NCBI GenBank assembly: GCA_963210315.1
Contig: OY723263.1
Location: forward strand, 1,364,001 to 1,428,000
From: Rhynchopus euleeides
Taxonomy: Eukaryota; Euglenozoa; Diplonemea; Diplonemida; Diplonemidae
DNA: 64,000 nucleotides
Direction of reading: 5' to 3'
Shown: positions 10,445 to 19,172 of the stretch, piece after piece
How positions within the stretch are numbered: the stretch's first letter is position 1
How the letters are laid out: each line of letters starts with the position of its first letter
Position numbers and translations under genes: made by a program
The notes under the pieces: generated by a model
Seen by the model: only the letters and a program-made list of their open reading frames with translations
Databases searched by the model: none
Told to the model about the DNA's origin: nothing

Positions 10445-10570
10445 ATGCGGCGTGTCTCTTCGACACACCGCATGGCCCACCCCACCCCCCTGCAGCAGCG
10501 CTGGTGCACCTACGTGTGGGTGGAGGAGTTGGGCTCAGCGACCCCTCTCCAGCGCACTGACGCAGGTTGA
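10445..10570 (+). CDS. Candidate short CDS (41 aa), uncertain
   Basis: A short frame starting MRRVSSTHRMAHP and ending with TPLQRTDAG. It follows a C/T-rich tract and CTGCAG at about 10411-10416, as the trans-spliced genes in this window do. The segment QRWCTYVWVEELGS looks protein-like, and another CTGCAG sits within it, so this could instead be the last exon of a small spliced gene. No family recognised; may be spurious. Confidence 0.2.
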   Translation: MRRVSSTHRMAHPTPLQQRWCTYVWVEELGSATPLQRTDAG

Positions 10571-10882
10571 TGTCAGATGGTCCTGCAGGATGTGTCCATT
10601 TCGTTGTTTAACATTCACTTTGCGATTTCATCCCAAACCCCCTCCCACCTGGCGTGTGTGTCGTGTATCTCGTGTGGATTTCTCCACCCGAATGCCATGA
10701 TAACCCATCATTGGTGTGAAGCATGTGCATCATGCCCTGTCATGAGCCATCAGAACTTCGCATCTGAATGCCAGATTGTAGTATGACGAGATGAGAGTGC
10801 CACAGAGGGGGGTGCTTGCAACAGATAGTCCTCCCGCCCCTCTGTTCCGCAGTGGCGGACCACAGCCCAAGTTGTCTGTCTG

Positions 10883-10963
10883 GAGGGGCCATGGGCCCCT
10901 CATGATTCCTTCTGTGCCTGGCAGCCGTCGTGCTGCCGGTGGCCCGAGGGAGTGAGTGCTCAC
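10883..10963. other. Cluster of three hairpins
   Basis: Three inverted repeats lie within 81 bases: GAGGGGCC-ATG-GGCCCCTC (10883-10901), GGCAGC-6 nt-GCTGCC (10920-10937) and GTGAG-TG-CTCAC (10952-10963). This could be part of a structured noncoding RNA, but no RNA family was recognised. Confidence 0.35.
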
Positions 10964-11542
10964 AAGGGGAGGCCATGTTGCAGTGGACCTCGTTAGAGGC
11001 ATAAGTAAGGGCGGCACAGGGTGTTAGGGTGGCGGAGTGAGCGACTCTTTTCCGGTGCCTGGGAATCGGAGGAGTTCGAGGAACGAACAAAAATCGGGCC
11101 CATCGGGCACGGTTGTTGGTCTGAGCGAGTGACACGGAACCTAGGAACGGAGTGTGGTCCGTTCCCCCTGTACCCGTTGAATGCTAGAAATGTCAAGACT
11201 GGGAGGCACACAGTGGTCAGCCAAAGGCGGAGTGACGGAGGCGCCCAGATCATCTTGTACCCCGACCCACCCTTTGTCTGGAGCAGCTGAGAACAGCCGA
11301 GGTTGTTCACACCTTGACGTGTTTCTAGACCCTGCGACCTGGAGGGGGTGCGAAGGCCAACAACACAGCGTTCGGGCAAATGATCGTGTTGTGAACATCA
11401 CAGAAAGTGATTGCACCCGCGGAACCCTGTCACGGAAACACAATTGTGAGCACCACGACGAGACACACACACACAAGTCTGTACGACACGAACACCCAAC
11501 AGGACCAGCGGTTTACCCGAACAAAACAACAAAACCAGGACA

Positions 11543-12856
11543 ATGACGGACTACAAGGTGCGTGACATCAGCCTGGCTGAGTTCGGGCGGAAGGAGATTG
11601 AGCTGGCGGAGAACGAGATGCCTGGGCTGATGGAGCTGCGGAAAGAGTTCGGGGAGAGCAAGCCGCTGAAGGAGGCGAAGGTGGCGGGGTGCCTGCACAT
11701 GACGATCCAGACGGCAGTGCTGATCGAGACGCTGACGGCGCTCGGGGCGGAGGTGCGGTGGTCGTCGTGCAACATCTTCTCGACGCAGGACCACGCTGCG
11801 GCTGCGATTGCGAAGACCGGCGTGGCCGTGTTCGCGTGGAAGGGGGAGACGGAGGAGGAGTACGAGTGGTGCATCGAGCAGACCATCAAGGGGTTCAGCG
11901 GGAACGGGATGCCGAACATCCTGCTGGACGACGGCGGCGACCTGACGAACCTGGTGCTGGGGAAGGGGGGCGACCTGGTTGCCGGGATTGTGGGTGTGTC
12001 GGAGGAGACGACGACCGGTGTGAAGGCGCTGTTCAAGCGCTGCAAGCTGGGGACGCTGCCCTTCCCGGCCATCAACGTGAACGACTCTGTGACGAAGTCG
12101 AAGTTCGACAACCTGTACGGGTGCCGCGAGTCGCTTGTGGACGGGATCAAGCGCGCGACGGACGTGATGATTGCCGGGAAGACCGCGCTGGTCGCTGGGT
12201 ACGGCGACGTCGGGAAGGGGTGCGCCGCGGCGATGCGCAACTTCGGTGCACGTGTGATTGTGACGGAGGCGGACCCGATCAACGCCCTGCAGGCGCTGAT
12301 GGAGGGGTACCAGGTGACGGTGATCGAGGACGTGGTGGAGGAGTGCCACATCTTCGTGACGACGACCGGGAACGACGACATCCTGACGTCGGAGCACTTC
12401 CCGCGCATGATGAACGACGCGATTGTGTGCAACATCGGCCACTTCGACACGGAGATCCAGGTGGCCTGGCTGAACGCGAACGCGAAGGAGAAGGTGGAGA
12501 TCAAGCCGCAGGTGGACCGCTACACGATGGCGAGCGGGCGCCACATCATCCTGCTGGCCGAGGGGCGTCTGGTGAACCTGGGGTGTGCCACGGGCCACCC
12601 CTCCTTCGTCATGTCCAACTCCTTCACGAACCAGGTGCTTGCCCAGATCGAGCTCTGGTCCAACCGCGCCACCGACAAGTACCCGAAGGGTGTCCAGAAG
12701 GAGGTCTTCCTCCTCCCGAAGGAGCTGGACGAGAAGGTGGCACGTGCCCACCTGGGCCAGCTGGGTGCCAAGCTGACGAAGCTCACCCCGAAGCAGGCGG
12801 AGTACATCGGTGTCAGTGTTGACGGTCCCTTCAAGCCTGCTCACTACAGGTACTAG
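11543..12856 (+). CDS. SAHH: S-adenosylhomocysteine hydrolase, copy 1
   Basis: 437 aa, full length, single exon. It hydrolyses S-adenosylhomocysteine to adenosine and homocysteine, which removes the product inhibitor of methyltransferases; the active form is normally a cytosolic NAD+-bound tetramer. Key residues, by alignment with the human enzyme: His52, Asp130, Glu155, Lys185 and Asp189-Asn190 in [11 protein letters not shown]; the NAD-binding GYGDVGKG at 219-226; His300; His352; and the C-terminal PFKPAHYRY, which reaches into the neighbouring subunit's NAD site. The protein is identical to the other three copies. Homology with copy 2 runs from about 11443 to about 13578 and then stops. 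Unlike copies 2-4, this copy has no obvious CACACACAG acceptor upstream, so its trans-splice site may differ. Confidence 0.98.
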   Translation: MTDYKVRDISLAEFGRKEIELAENEMPGLMELRKEFGESKPLKEAKVAGCLHMTIQTAVLIETLTALGAEVRWSSCNIFSTQDHAAAAIAKTGVAVFAWKGETEEEYEWCIEQTIKGFSGNGMPNILLDDGGDLTNLVLGKGGDLVAGIVGVSEETTTGVKALFKRCKLGTLPFPAINVNDSVTKSKFDNLYGCRESLVDGIKRATDVMIAGKTALVAGYGDVGKGCAAAMRNFGARVIVTEADPINALQALMEGYQVTVIEDVVEECHIFVTTTGNDDILTSEHFPRMMNDAIVCNIGHFDTEIQVAWLNANAKEKVEIKPQVDRYTMASGRHIILLAEGRLVNLGCATGHPSFVMSNSFTNQVLAQIELWSNRATDKYPKGVQKEVFLLPKELDEKVARAHLGQLGAKLTKLTPKQAEYIGVSVDGPFKPAHYRY

Positions 12857-13779
12857 GTTGTTCCTTGAGTGTTGAGTCTTGTGCTTCAGTTCAAGTAGCA
12901 GTTGTGTTGATCCATTCATTGAGTTGACTCGATGCGGCTTGACCTGAGCCTGGACTTGGCTTGTCTTCCCTTCGCTTCGCTTCGTGTGAAGTGTTCAGCT
13001 TGTGCTGTTGTGATGAACTGAAGTTTGTGTGGAACTTCTTCGTGGATGGAGGTTCAGTTTGCCTTCTCTCCCTTCTCCCCCTTCATTTCGCTTCAGTTCG
13101 CTTCATGCTGACCCACTTCCCTTCGCTTCCCTTCACACTCTACGTCTATCGTGCAGCCATCATGGGCGGGATCACCGCTGTCCCCGTCCACTCCTCCTTT
13201 CCGATGGTTGTTGTGCTGCACCTGCACCTGCATCTCCACCTGCACTGGTGTGTGCAACTGCAAGAGCCACACACAGGCTTCACCTCTTGTGGCTGTGTGT
13301 GTGTCGCACGTGAGGCATGCAGAGGCATGCCCAATCTCAAGCCTTGCTGAGGCTACGTGTGTTCTGTTTGTGTGTGCGGTGTTCCGTGTCTTGTGTGTCA
13401 CGTGTCCCGCACACCCTTTTCGTTGCTGCCACCGTGAGTGAGCGCACGAAGGTGCGGTGCCGCCTTTTTATCTAGCGGCTCGATGCCGTGCTTTGTGTCG
13501 CAGCACGGTGCTGTGCAGCTCTGCACCGTACGCAGCATTCGTGTCGGCTCTTGTTGGTCTACTGGAAGCGCGGCGGTCTGGGGTTGCTTTGCCTTTCCTC
13601 CTTTCTCTGATCTGGTACTCCCAGCGCTTCAGTCGTCCGACTTGCCGCCGTCCCCTGCCCTCCTCCCCCCCCCCCCCCTCCCGACTTGGCTGTGCTCCTT
13701 CATGCCTTCCACATTGCCGACTCAGCACCACCCCTGACCCACCCCCAGAGATGAGCTAACACAATCCTCATCGCATCAA
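12857..13779. other. SAHH copy 1 3' region, then unique intergenic
   Basis: Up to about 13578 the sequence is nearly identical to the region after SAHH copy 2. It is rich in CTTCGCTTC and GAGTTGACTC-type short repeats and includes a CACCTG hexamer array near 13218-13247. After 13578 it diverges completely, with a C-run at about 13665-13679. Open frames here also appear at the other copies but have no recognisable domain, so they are treated as noncoding. Confidence 0.6.
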
Positions 13780-14438
13780 ATGCTCTTCTGCCCCTACTGC
13801 GCCACGCTGCTCCTCTTGGAGCAGGTCGATGGCCTCCGTCTCTACTGCAACGTATGACTTCCTTCTGTTCGCGCCTTCTGAGAGGGTGGGTAGGATACTC
13901 TGTCTGCCTGGGCGTCACCCTTCCACACGTTGTGTTCAGTTCCCTGTGTCGCCTGCCCACTTGTGTGTCCGACCCTCACTTCCTCACCTCCCCACTTTCA
14001 GATATGCGGCTACCGCTGCGGCATCACAGAAGATATCACCGTCCGGACGGAGATGAAGAACCGCCCCGTGTTTGACCTGTTGTCCGAGGGCGGTGCGTGG
14101 AGGCATGCCACAAAGGTGACTGCCCAGTGCAAATCGGTTGAGTGTGACGGGGACAACGCTTACTTCTTTGAGGTATGTTCCGGGTTGGGTGCACAGGGCC
14201 GCGGGGCTTCAAGTCGGTTGTTTTGCCGCGACGAGTGAATCTTTGGCAGTTGCTTGTAATTTGGAACCTCTGCTGCTGGGGCCTGTCTCTTCTGGCTTGC
14301 CCAGCAGAGGTTGACCTCAGGCGGTGTGATCCCGTCCCCCCACCGCCACACACACAGGTTCAGACACGCACTGCCGAGGAGCCGAAGACAAAGTTCTTCA
14401 AGTGTGTCTCTTGCTCCCACAGGTGGCGCGAGATGTGA
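13780..14438 (+). CDS. RPC11: RNA polymerase III subunit RPC11 (C11/POLR3K)
   Basis: Three exons, 13780-13851, 14002-14172 and 14358-14438, join in phase 0 to give 107 aa, the usual length of this subunit. Introns (150 and 185 bp) are GTATG..AG. The N-terminal zinc ribbon has CPYC (residues 4-7) and CNICGYRC after the first splice. The C-terminal TFIIS-like ribbon has Cys pairs around KSVEC and CVSC, then HRW. Between them is the catalytic hairpin, QTRTAEEP at residues 83-90; the family has R-S/T-A-D-E-P, so Asp is replaced by Glu at 88. C11 stimulates the intrinsic RNA cleavage of Pol III and is needed for termination and reinitiation in the nucleus. The start is at the first Met before the ribbon. 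The neighbouring SAHH gene is functionally unrelated. Confidence 0.93.
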
Positions 14439-14869
14439 CCTCGCCCTCTCCCTGTCGGGATGTCCGGCCCGCCCCGATGTGCACTGCCGCACACCGGGTC
14501 ACCCTCCGCTAGCCTCGCCCCCTGTGTCGGGCGCCGACCGCACCCTGCATGCGCAGCCGTCTCCTCTCTAGCCCCTCCCTTAAGTTGCCATCGTGCTGCT
14601 GCAGGCTCGTCGCAGACCCCCGGCCCACACACACCCCCCTTCCGCTTTGCCACAATCACGAAGCGTCATGTCAGACGCACATTTCACTGCGTGTGTTGGG
14701 GGTCGGGGGGGCACCGCGCGGGGAATCTTCCCCGCCTGCATAGCAGAGTCTGTCCAACACCCCCTCCCTACCCACCCACTCGAGGTGTGCATCACCACCC
14801 CACGCACTCCAGGCAGGCACCCTTCGCCACCCGGGCCGTGGCGCTCGGCGGAGGGGTCAGGCCGACACT
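14439..14869. other. Intergenic, C/T-rich
   Basis: No gene seen. There are several CTGCAG sites and pyrimidine tracts between 14575 and 14780; the acceptor for the next gene is not clear. Confidence 0.5.
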
Positions 14870-16061
14870 ATGTCCCGTGCTGCCGAGCTGCGCAGCATGA
14901 TGGAGCAGCGCCGCGCTGAGCGGCGAGAGGAGGCGCTGAATGTGGAGGACCGTGTCGCCGCAGCGAAGAAGCGGCGCATGCTGCAGGCGCTGAAGGCAAA
15001 GGACGAGGCGCAGGAGCGGGACCGCCAGCTCTTCGGCGGTGAGGCAGCGGAGGCGCAGCCCGCACAGCCGGCTGCAGCGCCTCAGCTCGACACGGCGCAG
15101 GGCGGCAGCGACGCCGCTGAGGTTCTTGAGGAGAAGCTGGAGTACACCCGGCCCGAGGGCCTGACGCTGGCACAGCAGCGGGAGCGAGCTGTGAAACGAC
15201 TCCTGCTGCAGTCGGGCTTCTTTGACGAGGGTAACGTCCCGCAGGTGCTGGCGGCAGAGACAGACTACTTCCTGGCAGAGGAAGCGGAGCTGTGCCCCGC
15301 AGACATCGCGGATGAGAAGGCTGCCCTGTTGGACATGGGCTTCGCAGCGCTGCTCGACCTTCAGAAGGCGATACACATGCAGGCGGTTGGTGCGGCGGCA
15401 TCGGCGTCGCTGCTGCGCGACGCCTCCGGCAAGCAGAAGAGTGCAGAGGAGGTGGACCGGGAGCTGATCGAACACCACAAGGGTGTGGCGGAGGCTGAGG
15501 AGCAGCAGGCTCATGCAGGCGAGGTGGATGGGGCGGACTACACTGACACCCGCCAGCATGAGGACGCCATGAGTGTGGCGGAGAGCCTGCAGCGCATCGA
15601 CAGGTATGCAGGAGCGCCGCCAGGGTCGGGTCGAGGTTTTTTTTGCCGTCGATACGAGGTTTTGTGGTTTCCTTGACCAGTCCGGTGTCTTATGATGCAC
15701 GGAAACTGCCGCGGGAAGGTCCGCTGGGATTGCCCAGAGGTGATTCCGGTACTCGTCGCAGTGGCGGCACGAAAAGTGGTCGCTTCCAACACGTCGCCTC
15801 GGGAAGGACAGGGGAGGGGGGCGTGGATGGAAGGCTGTTGCGCTGCTGGTCATATCTCACAACAGGACCTCTCGTTTGCCCTCTCCTATTTACGCCATGC
15901 ACACACACCCTCCCGTACACAGGATACGCGAGAGATTGTCTACACTGAAGAAGGGTGCTGCTCCGAAGGCTGTCGAGAAGCCAGAGGAGGAGGGGTCATC
16001 GTCTGGGAGTGACGATGAGGGGCTCCTGAACAGCTGGCGCATGACTGGTGCAAAGAAATGA
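14870..16061 (+). CDS. Hypothetical coiled-coil protein, two exons
   Basis: Exons 14870-15603 and 15923-16061 join in phase 2 (AG|G, an Arg codon) to give 290 aa; the 319-bp intron is GTATGC..ACACAG. The N-terminus is a charged helix (MMEQRRAERREEALNVEDRVAAAKKRRM). The middle is helical and acidic with Ala/Gln-rich linkers. The C-terminus is Lys/Glu/Ser-rich and ends GLLNSWRMTGAKK. I do not recognise the family. The charged coiled coil with a C-terminal SDDEGLLNSWR-like motif is faintly reminiscent of small spliceosome-associated proteins, but there is no zinc finger or RNA-binding motif to support that. Only weak trans-splice signals are visible upstream. Confidence 0.75.
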
Positions 16062-16444
16062 TCGTTGCCTCGGAGCACCTCCCCTCCCCGCTCTCCATCA
16101 GCATAGCACTAGAGCTCTGGCACTGCCTGCACAACGGGTGGCAAGGGGGGTGGACACAGGAGGGTTGAATCCGAGAATTGCTGAAAATGTGAAGATGGGC
16201 GCCCTCTCCCCCCTCTTCTCGAAAGAACCTGGAGAGAAAAAGAACGAAACCATGCAGCGAAGCGTGAAGAGCGTGCCTCCCCACCCCCATACCCACCACC
16301 CATTTCCGTCTCTCTTTCCGCCGGAGGTCACTCCGCAGGGCAGGGGATGCAACTCCGCATGGAACAGTGGTTCAAAATTGCCTCCCTCTCTGGCCTGTGT
16401 GGGACGAGGGATTCACAAAAAAAAGCACTGCAGGTGGCACCGAG
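16062..16444. other. Intergenic
   Basis: No gene seen. It ends with GCACTGCAG, about 11 bases before the next start codon, a likely trans-splice acceptor. Confidence 0.5.
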
Positions 16445-17978
16445 ATGCACGTATGGGCGTGGCTGCTGGTGGCCACCCTGGCGGGACGGCAGCAGATGAA
16501 AATCGTTGAGCACAAGCAGAAGCCAACTGCGGCTGCCTCCACACCGCCTGCCCGGGGGAGCAACTGCAAGGCTGGGAGCCTCCTGCAGATCACCTTCAAC
16601 CCTGAGGACAGCACCGACAAGATCTATGGCAACTCTGACGTCTTTCTGGGGCACCTCATCAGCGAGGGTGACAAATTTGAGTACGAGATGCTCTGGGAGC
16701 AGGCAGGGGCGCGTGCCAACATCGACCTGGAGGCAACGATTGTGTCGTGGCGTCTCCGCGACGACGCGGCAATCAAAGATCAGAACGGCTATACCAACCA
16801 CTGCGAGAGGACGTCTCTTGATGGGAAGGCGAATGGGGTGTTCTACAAGCGTGTCTTCGACCTGACCCCCGCTGCGGGAAAGCACATCAACACCCTCCTG
16901 TTTGCCTCCAACGCCGGCCAGGGCGTGAAGGCCAGCATGCTTGTCAAATCCATCCGCATCATCAAGGCTGCGGGGGGCGAGCTCAACCTTTGGGACGGCA
17001 CGCAGACCCTTCTCAACGCCTACTCCTATTTCCCTGGGAACATCGCCACCGAATGCAAAAGCAGCTACGTCATCAAGGGCGACGGGCACTGCCGGCCTTC
17101 CCGGGTCCCTGCGCCTGCAGCTGCAAAGCAAACGGAGGATGATGACGACGTGGGTGTGGATGTGGCGGCGACAGGGCCCCAGGTGGGTGCAGGTGCGGAG
17201 GGGGAGAACGAAAGCGAGGGTGAGGAGGAGGCTGAGGCGCAGGTGTATCTCGGAGGCGAGGAGGTGGCGTGCGATGTGAAGCTGGAGCTGTCGCAGAGCA
17301 CGACGGCCACCCCGCCCCTCTCTGTGCGGAGCGCGAGGGTGGAGCTGAAGCACCCCACCCTGGCGGGGCTGCCGCTGGCCCTCAACGAGTCTGTTGAACT
17401 GCAGCCGCACATCCTCGTGCAGGGCGAGCCCTACGAGCTGGAGTTGACCTTTGACCTGCCCGCCCTCTGCTCCCACTCCCTCCTGCTGGAAATCTACAAC
17501 GCCTCGCTGCTGGTGGTCACAGCGCAGGTGTGGGAAGGGAGCGACGCGGCAGCACCCATGGATAAAGAGCTGCTCAGCACCAGCCTCAACCTGGGGTGCA
17601 CCTTGGGTTCGACGTATGCCTTTAATAGGGGCTGTTGTTATCTTTTCGGATTGCAGCTGCGAGAAAGGATGATGAATGTGGTCAACTCACTGTGTCTGTG
17701 GGCACCTATGTTGTGCCGAAGCTTCTGCGCTTCAGAGCGGAATTGTCTCATCCATTCTCGTCTGTTCTTTGCTACGCAGCATCCACAAGGCAGATCTGTC
17801 TGCGGAGTGTCTTGCTTGCATGTTGTGAGAGGATGTGCCAACCGATTTTTTTCAACGACCGCCCACACCTCACCACCACACTTTCCACAGGAGGAGCCGC
17901 GCCAGGCGGCGAAAAGCTGCAAGCGACACCTGCGATGCGGACAGCGCATCGGATGAGTGCAAGGGCCGCTCCATCTAG
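16445..17978 (+). CDS. Secreted protein of unknown function, two exons
   Basis: Exons 16445-17613 and 17891-17978 join in phase 2 to give 418 aa; the 277-bp intron is GTATGC..CCACAG. This acceptor was chosen because it gives a short acidic, cysteine-containing tail (SDTCDADSASDECKGRSI) and a clean stop. The N-terminus MHVWAWLLVATLAG is a probable signal peptide. Two beta-rich halves follow: residues ~35-215, with paired cysteines and aromatic residues (KFEYEMLWEQ, VFYKRVFDLTP), and residues ~275-390, with repeated alternating hydrophobics. They are joined by an acidic linker (EGENESEGEEEAEAQ). The pattern suggests two beta-sandwich modules, possibly ligand-binding, but no family was recognised. 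Extracellular or endomembrane location is inferred from the signal peptide only. Confidence 0.78.
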
Positions 17979-18150
17979 CCTTCCCAGCTCGATGCCGGCT
18001 GTACCCACCCCCCCCACACCCCGTGTCTGTGCTCAGCACATTGCGTGCCCTCCCCCGTGTGATGTTCTGGCGTGATTTTTTCACGCCATCCTCCTGATAT
18101 TCCCCCCCTCCCCCCCCGCTTTAGACCGTGTACCCCCAGGCATGTCGCTA

Positions 18151-18413
18151 AGCGTCGACCGTCGACCCAGTGATTTTTGGTTTCCCCCCCCATAAAAAAG
18201 CGTCGACCCAGCGTCGACCCAGTGGAACTGGGTTGACGCTTGGTCGAGGCTTGGAGCGTCGACCCAGTCGAACTGAGTTGCCATTCAAGCCTGGACCAAG
18301 CGTCAACCCATTTATTACGCTGGGTCGATGCTTACCTAGCGTTGACCCGATTACACTGGGTCGACGCTCACCAAGCGTCGACCAAGCGTCAACCCACTTT
18401 CACTGGGTCGACG
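18151..18413. repeat. Array of GCGTCGACCCAGT direct and inverted repeats
   Basis: Around ten degenerate copies of GCGTCGACCCAGT or its complement lie in 260 bases, arranged as successive hairpins. Clear ones are 18211-18223/18227-18239 (13-bp stem with one G-T, 3-nt loop), 18298-18310/18321-18333, 18338-18348/18358-18368 and 18387-18396/18404-18413. Most differences between arms are C/T or G/A changes that keep G-U pairing in RNA. No ORF with a transposase-like motif is present. Confidence 0.8.
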
Positions 18414-18468
18414 TCGAAGAGAGTATGGTTATGCAGGAACAGATGCTCACTACCGTGGCCTCCGGCGG

Positions 18469-18489
18469 CTGGGGGGCTCCGCCCCCCAG
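18469..18489. repeat. GC-rich hairpin, copy 1
   Basis: Perfect 9-bp stem CTGGGGGGC, loop TCC, stem GCCCCCCAG. It lies in a ~60-base unit beginning GAACAGATGCTCACTACCGT that recurs about 175 bp downstream. Confidence 0.8.
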
Positions 18490-18643
18490 ACCCCCCTGTG
18501 GTGCATGTCTCGTACTCAAGTCATTCGATTACCACCAGGTCAGGGAATCCAACCACTCCAGTAGCCTCAGGGGGACGCAGCCAACTCACACAGAACCTGT
18601 ACGCCCACAATGAACAGATGTTCACTACCGTGGCCTCCGGCGG

Positions 18644-18663
18644 CTGGGGGGCTCTGCCCCCAG
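18644..18663. repeat. GC-rich hairpin, copy 2
   Basis: Second copy of the unit (about 18612-18672), with the same flank GAACAGATGTTCACTACCGT. One arm is one base shorter, which leaves a bulged G. Confidence 0.75.
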
Positions 18664-19172
18664 ACCCCCCATCTCGCGCGCCCGTCTAGTAACCAAGTCC
18701 TTGCGCTTCAACGGCCGTGGCACATCAGGGGGTAGCGTCGAAAGCATGGTCCCGAAAGCCATTATTTGGGTTTCCTCCACCCGAGGATGGCGCGAGCGGG
18801 AGAGGAACCACGGAAGGAACCCAGCGCCTCACACCGTGCCCACCTAGTGGTCCGCCGACGGGAAAATTAGGCAACAACACGAGCGCGCGCGAAGCGCGCG
18901 CGAGAAAAATTGCCCCCTAGTGTTTTCCCCCCTGATTCCCCCCCCCAAAACAGGAGCGTCAACCCACCAAATCTCCAAAATCGAAAAGTTAGCGACAGGC
19001 CTGGTGTACCCCCCACACATGCGTGCCCGTGTCCCGCGCTATCTCTGCGAACGTCATTTCCCATCCCTCACCCCCCCACCCACCCCCGCCCCCCCTCCAC
19101 ACCTACGCCCACACCTGACACACCAACCTGCCTCCACTACCCACCCACCCCTGCCCCCCTCTGCAGGGCCCC

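Larger units (their letters stand above)
8961..11542. other. 2.6-kb gene-poor region with hairpin-forming segments
   Basis: No long gene is supported. G- and C-homopolymer runs are frequent (for example about 9221-9232 and 10316-10326). Between roughly 9995 and 10230 there is a perfect palindrome TCAACTAGTTGA (9995-10006), the hairpin GCACC-TTT-GGTGC (10008-10020), GGGCAG-G-CTGCCC and ACGGG-TCC-CCCGT. A second hairpin group lies at 10883-10963. A 41-codon frame at 10445-10570 is listed separately. From about 11443 the sequence is homologous to the 5' flanks of the other SAHH copies. No tRNA or rRNA was recognised. Confidence 0.5.
17979..19172. other. Intergenic region containing a hairpin-rich repeat island
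   Basis: No coding gene recognised. The interior (18151-18663) holds the repeats annotated separately. A GCGCGCGC-GAA-GCGCGCGC hairpin lies at about 18883-18901. One further GCGTCAACCCA copy sits at about 18956. The last 90 bases are strongly C/T-rich and end CTCTGCAG (AG at 19165-19166), the probable trans-splice acceptor of the next gene. Confidence 0.6.

Noticed and set aside
11513-12919. Long minus-strand frame (468 aa) opposite SAHH, repeated at every SAHH copy
   Set aside because: It is the antisense shadow of a conserved GC-rich gene; its translation (His/Arg/Leu/Val-rich) resembles no protein and depends on SAHH codon usage.
13438-13737. Conserved frame after the SAHH genes (MSARRCGAA..., also at 29139, 43652 and 62609)
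   Set aside because: It is conserved only because the whole 3' region is duplicated; the frames diverge at their ends and indels between copies do not respect codons.
18883-18901. GCGCGCGC-GAA-GCGCGCGC hairpin as a transcription terminator
   Set aside because: No bacterial-type context exists in this eukaryotic sequence; simple CpG repeats form such hairpins by chance.
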